Origin: Mycobacterium sp. 236(2023)
Lineage (GTDB): Bacteria; Actinomycetota; Actinomycetes; Mycobacteriales; Mycobacteriaceae
NCBI RefSeq assembly: GCF_029623955.1
Contig: NZ_JARSBP010000003.1
Span: 496,001-560,000, forward strand
Reading direction: 5' to 3'
DNA length: 64,000 bases
Shown here: piece after piece, positions 9,701 to 18,950 of the stretch
How the letters are laid out: every line of letters begins with the position of its first letter
How positions within the stretch are numbered: position 1 is the stretch's first letter
Position numbers and translations under genes: made by a program
Notes under the pieces: generated by a model
Told to the model about the DNA's origin: nothing
Database searches by the model: none
What the model saw: the letters and a program-made list of their open reading frames with translations, nothing else

Positions 9701-9854
9701 CACCTTCAAGGCGACCAGATACGGCGGGGGACTGCTCGACGCCCTCGGCGTCACCAGGACGCTGACCGTCTTCGTCACCGACGACACGAACGTCAGCAAT
9801 GTGCTGCCCGGAGTCGTGGCGGTGACGGTCTTCCGCTCAGTCCTGGCCCTCTGA
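6768..9854 (+). CDS. large secreted cadherin/Ig-like repeat protein (adhesin-like)
   Basis: 1028 residues if the ATG at 6768 is used; GGAGGG sits 7 nt before it, better than for the ATG at 6747. Layout: a long N-terminal signal region with VGRVGALAVSLGIG at residues 39-52 and a likely cleavage after ASA near 65; a very acidic Asp-rich linker (about 66-160); a helix GVLAYIRRLI then HTFFNKTP (about 222-237); one Ig/cadherin-like domain with DPNGDPLTYEI; then five repeats of about 130 residues, each with a DxDS-like loop and a YxxALxAVTF motif. Such repeats occur in large calcium-binding surface adhesins. It is probably exported and displayed on the cell surface; the partner is unknown. It is inserted between genes that are neighbours in M. 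tuberculosis, and its 3' end overlaps the next, convergent gene by 18 bp. Confidence 0.82.
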   Translation: MSGNPVRHRTAGADASESGSRFWAAPGTCRAASRYAVYVGRVGALAVSLGIGLAIANSATGFASAETDSDSGSSSAPSASTKSGNAPSGQDDAGSANESGGADGDADAQEADTGDDDADDEDVDVDVDEDLDEDDDDAEALADLDDDSDEEPEPEGAPAIAATKRDSVKPSAAVELDVPAAPEDAGAAEPAKVLSAVVANVVAPLADPELPAPSPIADGVLAYIRRLITHTFFNKTPVVRGVETEQILTGQTIITIDAYDPNGDPLTYEIVQPDTGLVFREPLTGAFVYTPTLPVIGDSVPVTFDVIIHDDSEHLPGILGTIQNLLHSVARFFGLAQRDNLTQTVEFESQPIIAGPPTLVVVGGLPYIVGAEPVDLLLVADITDVDSPNMKEATVTVGLNRQNGDQLHYVAPDGITIDVEQVNDYTLKFTGEASQADYETALKAVTFSTTTAGLLGRTVDFTITDEHGLNNLVPAFVVTVVLPTIPLDAPPSVVAVGGLPYFLGGTPVNLLSVAEIVDLDSASLKKAIITIGDVGRVTGDQLQYSAPSGVDLAVNQVNAHTIELSGLASKADYEKALKAITFSATQLGLAVRTVGITLTDADDIDSLAPALVAATVLPALGVELPLIVTPVGLPVHTIGKPPVKLLSSVVIANADNGELKGAVVTIAPLIRLAGDKLGFVAVPGNPITVVQNNDWTLTLSGTATVEQYQAALKAVTFSTTQVGLPRTVTINVTEGDGDTSPAPGTVFANSILPLRPTIVAAPIPPTYTIGRPGSVLTPLVTIEDVDSTVLTGAVVAIGAGRQAGDALSYTPQAGNPITASWNGTDTLTLSGTATVDQYEAALQAVTFSATGGAGVLRTMSINVTDDSGLTALVPGVATALVKDPDRPTVVTVGLAALDFPTVGETVKPITLATIVDTDSQVLSGASVKITDRFTTGDTLAYAPIAGNPITAAFNTSTGELKLTGPGTVAQYKQALEAVTFKATRYGGGLLDALGVTRTLTVFVTDDTNVSNVLPGVVAVTVFRSVLAL
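7835..9820 (+). repeat. five tandem protein-domain repeats
   Basis: Repeat units begin near 7835, 8236, 8640, 9031 and 9422. Shared positions are a proline-led start (PPTLVVVGG, PPSVVAVGG, RPTIVAAP, RPTVVTVG), a loop of type DVDS, DLDS or DTDS, a GDxLxY strand, and SGTATVEQYQAALKAVTFS-like ends. The copies have diverged at DNA level, so this is an old domain array, not a recent tandem duplication. Confidence 0.8.
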
Positions 9855-12122
9855 CGAGTCCGCGGCGACCACCGAAGTTACTCGGTGGATGGCGAATTCG
9901 CGCACGCGCCCGGACGCGGGGTCGTACGCGGTGAGCTGACCGCCGCGCACATTGATCGGGGCCACCACCCGCTGGGTGGCCACACCCGCCGGGTCGACAT
10001 AGCCGATGACGACCGACTCCTGGTGGTGTGCCGCCTGCTGCAGCTCCATCATCGCCACCGCCGGATCCAGGCGCAGACCGGTGGGTGGGGCCGACGCGAC
10101 CTTGCGCAGTACGGCCACGATCGCGGCGAGGGTCTGATCGGTGGGAACCGCGTTGTGCCGGTACCCGCGCCGCCGACCGGGCACAGCCACGCGGGAGCCC
10201 CGAACGCGCAGATCGACGATGGCACCCGTGGCGTCCTCGGCGGCCGGCGCGAACCCTGCGGCCCTCAGCGCGTTGAGCACGTCGGCGATCGGGGCCTGCG
10301 ACACCGCGACTGTCGGGGCGAGCAGGCGCAACTCCACCGCCTCGGTCGCCGGCGCAGCCACCGCCTGGGTGAGGAGTGCAGCGTCCTCGCACCGGACGAA
10401 CGACGACGCCATGCCGACCCGCAGCTGCCCGTGGCGCCGCGCGACGTCGTCGATGAGATAGGTGAGCGCCTGCGGCACAGGTGTTTTGGAGTGCCGATTG
10501 AACAGCGCGTGCAGTTCGCCTGCCGTCTTGCCGGTGTCGAGCGCGCGCCTCACTGACGCCTCGTCGATGCGGTAGACCATGGCCGCACCCGCCGACTCGA
10601 CGTTGGCGACTGCCGCGAGCTGTTCCGCCAGCGGCCTTTCCAGGGGTCCGGGCACGATGACGGTCAAATCCGCCTGCACCAGGAAATGGTCGATCGGGGC
10701 GGGCAGAATCTTCGCCATGGCGGCGATGACGGTCTCGTCGTCGGCGCCTGCCAGCAGGCGCCGCAGCGGTGTCGCGATGGCGCCGCGACCGACGACGCCC
10801 ATCGCGTGGGCTTCTGTGAGCATGTCGGCGACCGGGTCGCGCTGTAACCTCGCCGCCCATCGCGGCCGGTTCCACACCATCGCCGCCGACGCGCTCTCCG
10901 TGTCGACGCCTGCCCCCGGCGCCATCTCGGCCAGGGTGTCGAGTAGAAGCCTGCGATCGAGCGGCGCCGCCGTCGAGAACAACGAATCCGACAGGGCGGC
11001 ATAGGGTTTACCATCAGGTCCGCGGCTGCCCACCAAGCTGGGACGCCCGGGCAGTTCCAGCCATGCCGACACCATCAGATGCCATTTGAGGGCCGTCGGC
11101 GATTCGATGAATCGGTCGGCGGCCACCGTCGGGGCCCACGCCGACCCGTCGGAATCGGACGGGTCCGGCTCCGGGATGCCCGGCGCGATCAGGCCGGCGC
11201 CGGCGGACACTTCGAGAATCAGGCCGAGGCGGCGTTCGTCGATCCCGGTGACCTTGGTCAGCCGTTTCACCTCGCGAATCCCGAGGCCGCCGCTGCGAAG
11301 TTCGGGAACCGGTGCGGCACTGAGAGTTTCGAGCACAACCTCCACTTCGCGCAGCAGATCGATCGCCGCTCCGGCCGCAACAGCGTCGACATCGGAGGCC
11401 TTCGTCGTCGTCACGGTCGGATCGGGCCGGGACAGGCTCACCGGACCGGGGGTCTCCCCGCGCATCACCTGACCCACCAGACGCGGCAGGATCACGGTGT
11501 CGTCGTCGATGCGGCGCAACAGGCCGGCAGCCAGCAGCCGAGGGACGGGCCGATCAGGCGGCGTTCCCGGCATAGCATCGCGGGTCCGTCCGACAGGAGA
11601 CCCCTCCAGCAGCTTGTCCAGCAGCTCGCGGGACGCATCGTCGACGGACTTCAGCGCCGACATCACCTCGTCGGCAGACAGCGACGCATTCTCCATCGTG
11701 GCCTGCCCGGGATACCAGGGCAGGCTGGACGCGACCTCGGCGGCGACGCGCAGCGCACCGTCCCCGCTGACATCTCCCCAGACAAGGGCGCGCGCATACA
11801 AATCATCGAGGGCGACGCGCACATCCGCGCCATCGGCGCGCTCCCCGAGCGCCGCGGCCAGATCGGCGAACGACGCAGCCGTCGTCTCGGCATGCACCGC
11901 GAGCAACGCGTCCAACACGGCCAGATGCAGGAAATCGAGGTCATCGGTGGCGGCCTTGACCGATTGGCGGGCCGCAGCCCTTGCGGCCAGCGCGGCGATG
12001 CTGCCAGGCGGGGGTTGGGTGAGGTCCGGCCGCAGACGCAGCAGCGTGATCAGCTGCTGGTCGTCGGATTCAGCCAGCCAGGCTGCCAACGGCAAGCCTG
12101 GGGTCGTGGCGCGAGCACTCAT
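9837..12122 (-). CDS. helicase-associated XPB/Ssl2-type domain protein (Rv0862c family)
   Basis: About 761 residues from the ATG at 12122 ([16 protein letters not shown]). It matches M. tuberculosis Rv0862c, which normally lies next to the XPB gene, and carries a C-terminal region classed as a helicase XPB/Ssl2 N-terminal-type domain, without Walker motifs of its own. Conserved pieces are [27 protein letters not shown] near the N-terminus and [18 protein letters not shown] near the C-terminus, a WYL-like segment. It probably works with XPB in DNA repair, by gene association only. A GGAGG lies about 19 nt upstream, too far to help choose the start. The 3' end overlaps the convergent repeat-protein gene by 18 bp (9837-9854). 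Confidence 0.85.
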   Translation of the reverse strand: MSARATTPGLPLAAWLAESDDQQLITLLRLRPDLTQPPPGSIAALAARAAARQSVKAATDDLDFLHLAVLDALLAVHAETTAASFADLAAALGERADGADVRVALDDLYARALVWGDVSGDGALRVAAEVASSLPWYPGQATMENASLSADEVMSALKSVDDASRELLDKLLEGSPVGRTRDAMPGTPPDRPVPRLLAAGLLRRIDDDTVILPRLVGQVMRGETPGPVSLSRPDPTVTTTKASDVDAVAAGAAIDLLREVEVVLETLSAAPVPELRSGGLGIREVKRLTKVTGIDERRLGLILEVSAGAGLIAPGIPEPDPSDSDGSAWAPTVAADRFIESPTALKWHLMVSAWLELPGRPSLVGSRGPDGKPYAALSDSLFSTAAPLDRRLLLDTLAEMAPGAGVDTESASAAMVWNRPRWAARLQRDPVADMLTEAHAMGVVGRGAIATPLRRLLAGADDETVIAAMAKILPAPIDHFLVQADLTVIVPGPLERPLAEQLAAVANVESAGAAMVYRIDEASVRRALDTGKTAGELHALFNRHSKTPVPQALTYLIDDVARRHGQLRVGMASSFVRCEDAALLTQAVAAPATEAVELRLLAPTVAVSQAPIADVLNALRAAGFAPAAEDATGAIVDLRVRGSRVAVPGRRRGYRHNAVPTDQTLAAIVAVLRKVASAPPTGLRLDPAVAMMELQQAAHHQESVVIGYVDPAGVATQRVVAPINVRGGQLTAYDPASGRVREFAIHRVTSVVAADSSEGQD

Positions 12123-12186
12123 CGTGACCAGCGTAAAGGAGCCTCCCGACCTCGCCAGCCGGCGATCCGCCTGCCACAATGTCTGC

Positions 12187-12372
12187 GTGGCTCAAGACAA
12201 GAAGAACCGTTACGTCGATCCAGGCTGGCCGACGACCGATCCCGACGACCATGCGGTCAGTGAATTGGCCTCCGATCGCACCGGCTCGCTGTCGCCGTTC
12301 GGGGACATCACGTTCCCTGTGCCGGCCGAAGAGCTGCCGTTCATCCAAGCTGTCACCGTCGTCAACAAGTAG
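12187..12372 (+). CDS. small conserved protein, Rv0863-like
   Basis: A 61-residue protein starting at GTG 12187 ([14 protein letters not shown]) and ending TVVNK. It carries no known domain; the sequence is hydrophilic with a conserved core [19 protein letters not shown]. By position it corresponds to the small gene that precedes moaC in M. tuberculosis. The stop TAG shares its last G with the GTG start of moaC, so translation is probably coupled. An ATG at 12179 is in another frame and is not the start. Divergent from the helicase-partner gene across 64 bp. A role in molybdenum cofactor synthesis is only suggested by the operon. Confidence 0.7.
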   Translation: MAQDKKNRYVDPGWPTTDPDDHAVSELASDRTGSLSPFGDITFPVPAEELPFIQAVTVVNK

Positions 12373-12854
12373 TGGGCGAAAGCCTCTCGCACCTCGACGA
12401 GACCGGCGCGGCCCACATGGTCGACGTCACGGCCAAGGACGCCACCAAGCGGGCCGCCACCGCTGAAGGGACCGTCCACACGCGCCCCGACGTCGTCGCG
12501 ATGATCACCGCCAACGGATTGCCCAAGGGCGATGCGCTGGCCACTGCCCGCATCGCTGGGATCATGGCCGCCAAACGCACCAGCGACCTCATCCCGCTGT
12601 GCCATCCGCTGGCCGTCACCGGCGTCGACATCGAGTTCACCGTCGACGGCGAGGACGATCCCGGAGCCATCGGCATCACCGCCACGGTGCGCACCACCGA
12701 CCGCACCGGCGTCGAGATGGAAGCGCTGACCGCGGTGAGCGTCGCGGCTCTGACTGTCTACGACATGATCAAGGCCGTCGACCGCGCCGCGAGCATCGAC
12801 GGTATCCGCGTCGTCCACAAAGAGGGGGGCAAGACGGGGACGTGGTCCCGGTGA
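12372..12854 (+). CDS. moaC: cyclic pyranopterin monophosphate synthase MoaC
   Basis: A 160-residue protein that with MoaA converts GTP to cyclic pyranopterin monophosphate in molybdenum cofactor synthesis. Family signatures are all present: [36 protein letters not shown] and the C-terminal [17 protein letters not shown] followed by IKAVDR, which carries the active-site Asp and Lys. The length is typical. It starts at GTG 12372 on the last base of the previous stop codon. It ends in a GTGA overlap with mog. MoaC corresponds to M. tuberculosis MoaC2. Confidence 0.96.
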   Translation: MGESLSHLDETGAAHMVDVTAKDATKRAATAEGTVHTRPDVVAMITANGLPKGDALATARIAGIMAAKRTSDLIPLCHPLAVTGVDIEFTVDGEDDPGAIGITATVRTTDRTGVEMEALTAVSVAALTVYDMIKAVDRAASIDGIRVVHKEGGKTGTWSR

Positions 12855-13330
12855 CGCGCTCCGGCGTGGTCATCATCGCGTCGACCCGCGCCTCCAGCGG
12901 CGTCTACGAGGACAAATGCGGACCGCTGCTCGTCGAATGGCTCAACGCGCGCGGCATCGACACCCCCGCGGCAGTCGTTGTCGCCGACGGCGACCCCGTC
13001 GCCACGGCGCTCAGAGCCGCACTGAGTGAGCACCCAGACGTCGTCCTCACCTCCGGGGGCACCGGCATCTCGCCCACCGACGCGACACCGCAGATCACCT
13101 CTGCCGTCCTCGACTACGAAATCCCCGGACTGGCCGATGCCATCAGACGATCCGGCCTGCCGAAGGTCCCGACGTCGGTGCTGTCCCGCGGCGTCTGCGG
13201 CGTGGCAGGGCGAACCCTGGTCGTGAACCTGCCCGGTTCGGTCGGAGGGGTGAAGGACGGCCTCGGAGTCCTCGCCGACGTCCTCGACCACGCCCTCGAC
13301 CAACTGCAAGGCAAGGACCATCCGCGATGA
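12851..13330 (+). CDS. mog: molybdopterin adenylyltransferase Mog/MoaB
   Basis: A 159-residue cytosolic protein of the MogA/MoaB fold that adenylates molybdopterin before metal insertion. The molybdopterin-binding signature [15 protein letters not shown] and the [13 protein letters not shown] loop are present. The start at GTG 12851 overlaps the moaC stop by GTGA and gives the same length as M. tuberculosis Mog (about 160). A GTG at 12842 is also in frame but adds only three residues. It ends in an ATGA overlap with moaE, so moaC-mog-moaE forms one tightly coupled unit. Confidence 0.94.
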   Translation: MTRSGVVIIASTRASSGVYEDKCGPLLVEWLNARGIDTPAAVVVADGDPVATALRAALSEHPDVVLTSGGTGISPTDATPQITSAVLDYEIPGLADAIRRSGLPKVPTSVLSRGVCGVAGRTLVVNLPGSVGGVKDGLGVLADVLDHALDQLQGKDHPR

Positions 13331-13752
13331 CCACCGTCGTGCGCGCCGCGCTCACCGACCAGACGATCGACGTCACCGACCACGAGAGCCTGGTATCCCA
13401 CGAGTCCGCGGGGGCCGTCGTCGCCTTCGCCGGGGTCGTGCGTGATCACGACGGCGGACGGACCGTGACGCGGCTGGAGTACTCCTCACATCCCACGGCC
13501 GAGCAGACACTGGCCGAAGTCGTCGCCGAGGTCGCCGCCGAATCCCACGGGGTACGCGCGATCGCGGTCAGCCACCGGGTGGGCGTGCTGCACATCGGAG
13601 ATGCTGCCCTGGTCGCGGCCGTCTCAGCCGACCACCGCGGCGCAGCGTTCGAGACGTGCGCCCGGCTGGTCGACCGCGTCAAGGAGCGGCTACCGATCTG
13701 GAAGCATCAGTTCTTCGCCGACGGCACCGACGAATGGGTCAACTCCGCCTAG
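13327..13752 (+). CDS. moaE: molybdopterin synthase large (catalytic) subunit MoaE
   Basis: A 141-residue protein that with thiocarboxylated MoaD puts two sulfurs into cyclic pyranopterin monophosphate. Family motifs are [38 protein letters not shown] and [10 protein letters not shown], the last with the conserved catalytic lysine. It is the same length as M. tuberculosis MoaE2. The start ATG 13327 overlaps the mog stop. The stop is 3 bp from the stop of the convergent rpfA gene. Its small-subunit partner, moaD, is encoded in the facing operon at 15666-15932. Confidence 0.95.
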   Translation: MTTVVRAALTDQTIDVTDHESLVSHESAGAVVAFAGVVRDHDGGRTVTRLEYSSHPTAEQTLAEVVAEVAAESHGVRAIAVSHRVGVLHIGDAALVAAVSADHRGAAFETCARLVDRVKERLPIWKHQFFADGTDEWVNSA

Positions 13753-13755
13753 AGA

Positions 13756-15420
<1,665 letters not shown>

Positions 15421-15624
15421 GCGGCGGGCCGATCGGAATGTGGGGATCGAACGGCCTGGTTCAAGACGGTAACGGCTCGTTTGGGCCCCGTCATCTTTTG
15501 CTCGCGGCCGTGTCTACGCCCGCGGCAAATACTAAAAAATCTCTAAAAGACCAGGAGTGACCGTTGTTCCTGCAGGTGCCGGGCAGCTCAACCTGGTCGT
15601 AGCCATCCCGTGATCATTTCGTGA
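15421..15624. other. rpfA promoter and leader region
   Basis: This stretch between the CRP-type site and the riboswitch should hold the rpfA promoter on the minus strand. TAGTAT at 15534-15529 is the best -10 candidate, next to a T-rich tract. No open reading frame of note is present. Confidence 0.45.
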
Positions 15625-15640
15625 TGTGATGTAAATCACG
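15625..15640. promoter_or_regulatory. CRP-type binding site before rpfA
   Basis: TGTGA (15625-15629), six bases, TCACG (15636-15640): nine of ten match the CRP consensus. A second GTGAT copy at 15621 and an outer pair CCGTGAT/ATCACGG (15608-15641) add symmetry. Control of rpfA by CRP (Rv3676) is established in M. tuberculosis, so this site is probably functional. Confidence 0.75.
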
Positions 15641-15665
15641 GAATAGGTGGGAAGGATCTGGGCGA

Positions 15666-15932
15666 CTACCCACCGGCAAACGGCGGCAAAACGTCGACCG
15701 TCTGTGCGTCGAGAAGCTCAGCGCTCATGTCGCGCACCGCAACTCCGTCATGAAGGTACGAGCACCGGGCGAGCACCGTGGCCAGTGCCGAACCGCGGGC
15801 CTTGAGCATCGCGACGATATCGTGGATGGACGCGCCGGCAGGCAGGTCGACCGTCTCGGACTCCACGCCTGCCGCGGCGCGCGCCGCGGCGAAGAAACGC
15901 ACGGTGACACGCACCCGGGTGTCCGCATGCAC
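15666..15932 (-). CDS. moaD: molybdopterin synthase small subunit MoaD
   Basis: An 88-residue ubiquitin-fold sulfur carrier. The C-terminal LPPFAGG ends in the Gly-Gly that is adenylated and converted to a thiocarboxylate, then inserted into the MoaE active site. Segments VRFFAAARAAAGVE and DLPAGASIHDIVAML are usual for the family. It starts at GTG 15932, three bases after the moaA stop, so it is in one operon with moaA. A long regulatory region of 467 bp separates it from rpfA downstream. Confidence 0.93.
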   Translation of the reverse strand: MHADTRVRVTVRFFAAARAAAGVESETVDLPAGASIHDIVAMLKARGSALATVLARCSYLHDGVAVRDMSAELLDAQTVDVLPPFAGG

Positions 15933-15935
15933 CGG

Positions 15936-16997
15936 TCAGCCGCCGATCGCGCTCATGGGGCGGTCAGGCTGCACGAAGTCGGGATCGTTGATCCCGTGCC
16001 CCGCGGCCTTCGCCCACATCGCCGCGCGCCACGCGGCCTCAAGGGCGTCGTCGTCGGCGCCGGAGCGCAGCAGCGCACGCAGATCCGTCTCGTCGCGCGC
16101 GAACAGGCAATTGCGCACCTGGCCGTCGGCAGTCAGCCTGCTGCGGTCGCATGTGGCGCAGAACGCGTGCGAGACCGACGCGATGATCCCGACCTTCCCG
16201 GCGACGCGCGGGCCGTCGTGCACACGCCACAGTTGTGCCGGCGCGGATCCCCGCGGCACCGGATCGGGCGACAACGCGAAATGCTTGCGCAGGGTCGCGA
16301 GGATGTCGTCGGCGCTCAGCGCGCCATCGCGCGTCCACGAGTGGCCGGCATCCAGCGGCATCTGCTCGATGATGCGCAACTGATAGCCGTGGTCGAGGCA
16401 GAACCTCAGCAGCCCGACCGCATCCTCGAGCCCCGATGCGGGATCGAGCACGGCATTGACCTTCACCGGGTCCAGTCCCGCCTCCTTGGCGGCGCGCAGT
16501 CCGGCGACGACGTCGTCGAACCGGTCCCGTCGGGTGATCGCGGCGAACCTGGCCGGGTCCACGGTGTCAAGGGAGACGTTGATCCGGGTCAGCCCCGCGC
16601 GCTTGAGGCCCGCGGCGCGCTTGGCGAGTCCGATGCCGTTGGTCGTCAACGTGATCTCAGGCTTCGGGTCCAGCGCCGCCGTCGCAGCGATGACGTCCTC
16701 GAGATGCGGCACGACCAACGGCTCGCCGCCGGTGAACCGGATACTCGTGATGCCCAGCCGCGTGACCGCGAGCCGCAACAGACGGATGAGCTCGTCGCGG
16801 CTCAGCTTCGCGTCCTTGGACAACCAGTCCAGACCCTCGGCGGGCATGCAATAGGTACAGCGCAGATTGCACAGGTCAGTCAGCGATACCCGCAGGTCCT
16901 TCGCCACCCGGCCGAAAGTATCGACCAGCGGCCCGTCTGCGGGAGCGGGCGAGAGCGGACGGTGCACCGACGGCACACCCAGCGCAACGACCGTCAC
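15936..16997 (-). CDS. moaA: GTP 3',8-cyclase MoaA (radical SAM)
   Basis: 353 residues from GTG 16997, close to the roughly 360 of M. tuberculosis MoaA2. It catalyses the first step of molybdenum cofactor synthesis, rearranging GTP. The N-terminal radical-SAM cluster is C43-x3-C47-x2-C50 (LTDLCNLRCTYCM). The second 4Fe-4S site is in HAFCATCDRSR plus the later RNCLF cysteine. The essential C-terminal Gly-Gly is present (MSAIGG). Longer open frames run to 17357 but the extra part is unlike MoaA. The start overlaps the stop of the YccF-type gene by GTGA. Confidence 0.95.
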   Translation of the reverse strand: MTVVALGVPSVHRPLSPAPADGPLVDTFGRVAKDLRVSLTDLCNLRCTYCMPAEGLDWLSKDAKLSRDELIRLLRLAVTRLGITSIRFTGGEPLVVPHLEDVIAATAALDPKPEITLTTNGIGLAKRAAGLKRAGLTRINVSLDTVDPARFAAITRRDRFDDVVAGLRAAKEAGLDPVKVNAVLDPASGLEDAVGLLRFCLDHGYQLRIIEQMPLDAGHSWTRDGALSADDILATLRKHFALSPDPVPRGSAPAQLWRVHDGPRVAGKVGIIASVSHAFCATCDRSRLTADGQVRNCLFARDETDLRALLRSGADDDALEAAWRAAMWAKAAGHGINDPDFVQPDRPMSAIGG

Positions 16998-17401
16998 GGC
17001 ACCGACCCGACCACGCGGCCGCGCGCCTCGCCGACCGGCAGGATCTCCTTGCCGAGCGGCATCAGTGACACAGGGATCAGCTTGAGGTTGGCCAGCGCCA
17101 GCGGGATACCGACAATCGTGATCGCCATGGCGATCGCGGTGGTGATGTGGCCGATCGCCAGCCACACCCCGGCCACGATGACCCAGATGACGTTGCCGAC
17201 GAGCGCGCCGGGGCGCGGACCCGGCTTTTCGACGATGGTGCGACCGAACGGCCACAGCGCATACGCCGCAATACGCAGCGATGCGAACCCGAACGGGATC
17301 GTGATGATGAGGACGAAGCAGATCAGCGCCGCCAGGACGTAACCGAGCGCCAACCACAGGCCACCGAAGATCAGCCAGATGACGTTCAGGATCAGTCGCA
17401 T
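16994..17401 (-). CDS. YccF-domain inner-membrane protein (Rv0870c-like)
   Basis: A 135-residue protein with two copies of the YccF domain, each with a long hydrophobic helix pair and an xPFG motif (ITIPFGFASLR near residue 35; a second, more diverged copy in the C-terminal half). Four membrane segments are expected. The function of YccF proteins is unknown. The start at ATG 17401 is well supported: GGAGGA lies 5 nt upstream. It is the first gene of the operon that continues to moaA and moaD, although no direct tie to molybdenum cofactor is known. It is divergent from cspB. Confidence 0.85.
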   Translation of the reverse strand: MRLILNVIWLIFGGLWLALGYVLAALICFVLIITIPFGFASLRIAAYALWPFGRTIVEKPGPRPGALVGNVIWVIVAGVWLAIGHITTAIAMAITIVGIPLALANLKLIPVSLMPLGKEILPVGEARGRVVGSVP

Positions 17402-17508
17402 GTTCTCCTCCAGCGGTGACCTGCAGCCTACCGATATAAGCGGATGCTGGTCGCCGGGCGGTCCGAGTAGGATCTTCCCCGGACGCGTCCCGGCGCAGGC
17501 GGGGCGCT

Positions 17509-17514
17509 TATCTT
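17509..17514 (+). promoter_or_regulatory. candidate -10 element of cspB
   Basis: TATCTT fits the mycobacterial TANNNT -10 consensus and would start a transcript near 17521, about 30 nt before the cspB start. A second option is TATGTT at 17515-17520. No clear -35 is seen, which is usual in mycobacteria. Confidence 0.4.
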
Positions 17515-17550
17515 TATGTTTCGACTCCAGACAGACAGCAGGTGAGACCA

Positions 17551-17961
17551 GTGCCGACCGGCCGGGTGAAGTGGTACGACGCGGAGAAGGGCTTCGGGTT
17601 CCTCTCACAGGAGGAGGGCGAAGACGTCTACGTGCGGTCCTCGGCGTTGCCGGCCGGCATCGAAGGCCTCAAGGCGGGGCAGAAGGTCGAATTCGGGGTC
17701 GCCGCGGGCCGTCGTGGGCCGCAGGCGCTGCAGGTGAAGCTCATCGACCCGCCGCCGAGCGTCAGCCGGAATCGGCGGGAAGCCACGGCGGTCGAGCACA
17801 AGCACACCCCCGACGAGCTGCACGGCATGGTCGAAGACATGATCACGCTGCTGGAAGGCGCGGTGCAGCCGGAGCTCCGCAAGGGCAAGTACCCCGACCG
17901 CAAGGTGGCCCGCCGGGTCTCGGAAGTGGTCAAGGCCGTCGCGCGCGAGCTCGACGCGTAG
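17551..17961 (+). CDS. cspB: cold-shock domain protein with C-terminal extension, CspB
   Basis: 136 residues from GTG 17551, matching M. tuberculosis CspB (about 135). The N-terminal 65 residues are a cold-shock domain with the RNA-binding motifs GFGFLSQ (RNP1-like) and DVYVRSSAL (RNP2-like). The C-terminal half, [20 protein letters not shown] and then [20 protein letters not shown], is an extension kept in mycobacteria. It likely binds single-stranded RNA or DNA. AGGTGAG lies 4 nt before the chosen start; the GTG at 17542 is also in frame but overlaps that ribosome site. Followed by a strong inverted repeat. Confidence 0.92.
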   Translation: MPTGRVKWYDAEKGFGFLSQEEGEDVYVRSSALPAGIEGLKAGQKVEFGVAAGRRGPQALQVKLIDPPPSVSRNRREATAVEHKHTPDELHGMVEDMITLLEGAVQPELRKGKYPDRKVARRVSEVVKAVARELDA

Positions 17962-17981
17962 CCGCGAGCGTCGAGGGGATG

Positions 17982-18036
17982 CGAGCGTCGAGTTGTTGCG
18001 CCATTCCGCTCGATTTGACGACAACAACTCGACGCT
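17982..18036. terminator. 15-bp perfect inverted repeat between convergent genes
   Basis: Arms AGCGTCGAGTTGTTG (17982-17996) and CAACAACTCGACGCT (18022-18036) flank a 25-nt loop. It lies between the convergent ends of cspB and the DUF559 gene and may stop transcription from both sides. The left arm's GCGAGCGTCGAG (17979-17990) is also present as a direct copy at 17962-17973, so it could instead be a dispersed repetitive element. Confidence 0.6.
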
Positions 18037-18042
18037 GAACGG

Positions 18043-18897
18043 CTAGATGGGGCACCCCGCAGCCGAGAGTGCCATGCGTGTCCGCGAGATGACCGTCGAC
18101 ACTCGATCACGAAGCATCTCGGCGCTGACGCGGATCACCTTCCATTTCAGCGCCTCCAATTCGGCGATGCGGTCGATGTCGCGGCTGCGTTGTCGCGAAT
18201 TGCCCCAATGTTGGGTGCCGTCGTATTCCACGCCGACGCGCCACCTGCGCCAGCCCATGTCGACACGTGCGACGAAAAACCCTTTCGTATCGAAGACGTC
18301 GATCTGTGTGCTCGGCGTGGGCAGCGCCGCAGCAACGAGTTCCAGCCGAAGCCTGGTTTCCTGCGGAGACTCGGCACCGGCATCAGTCAGGGCAAGCGCT
18401 TGACGAAGCTGACCCAGACCGCGGGCCCTCCCGTGGCGCGCCGCGAGCTGCAGCACCTCCTGCTGATCGACGGCGGAGGCACGAAAGAGCGCGTCGAGAC
18501 GCGCGACGGCGGAGGACAGACCGGGTCTTCTCCCCAAATCGAATGCGGTGCGCGCCGGCGTCGTGACGGGTAAGCCGCGGACCACGGTGATCTCATCAGC
18601 AGCGAGGATGCCGCTGTGAATGATCACCCCTGCAGTCGTGTCCCGCGATCGCCGGTTGAGTTCGGCGGGCAACCTGTTGTCGATCCATCGACTGCCGAGC
18701 ACGGCTGCAGCTGACAGCCCTGCCAGCGTGGCCTCGCGTCGCGACCAAAGCCACGCGGCCTCAGCCTTTTCGACTGTCGTGAGTACGTGACCTCGCGGAA
18801 TGTAGACGTTGCGATGAACCAGTTCGAACCGCGTCCTCAGATCGTGACGCGTCATGCGTCCCGACGCCAGAGCCTCGGTCCCAAGGAAAGGGCCCAT
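18043..18897 (-). CDS. DUF559 (PD-(D/E)XK nuclease-like) protein
   Basis: 284 residues from the ATG at 18897. The N-terminal part resembles the winged-helix AbiEi-type region found in front of DUF559 (MTRHDLRTRFELVHRNVYIP). The C-terminal part is DUF559, with GVEYDGTQHW, RDIDRIAELEALKWKVIRVS, a Vsr-like nuclease fold with the Asp/Glu core. Mycobacteria have many paralogues; none has a proven function, and a link to phage defence or DNA repair is only a guess. It lies in a place where M. tuberculosis has PE_PGRS15 and fadE10, so this is accessory territory. Confidence 0.75.
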   Translation of the reverse strand: MGPFLGTEALASGRMTRHDLRTRFELVHRNVYIPRGHVLTTVEKAEAAWLWSRREATLAGLSAAAVLGSRWIDNRLPAELNRRSRDTTAGVIIHSGILAADEITVVRGLPVTTPARTAFDLGRRPGLSSAVARLDALFRASAVDQQEVLQLAARHGRARGLGQLRQALALTDAGAESPQETRLRLELVAAALPTPSTQIDVFDTKGFFVARVDMGWRRWRVGVEYDGTQHWGNSRQRSRDIDRIAELEALKWKVIRVSAEMLRDRVSTVISRTRMALSAAGCPI

Positions 18898-18950
18898 ATG
18901 AATTGGACGGGAGTGGAGCGGTCGGCGTTCCAGACGGGTACAAAACATCC

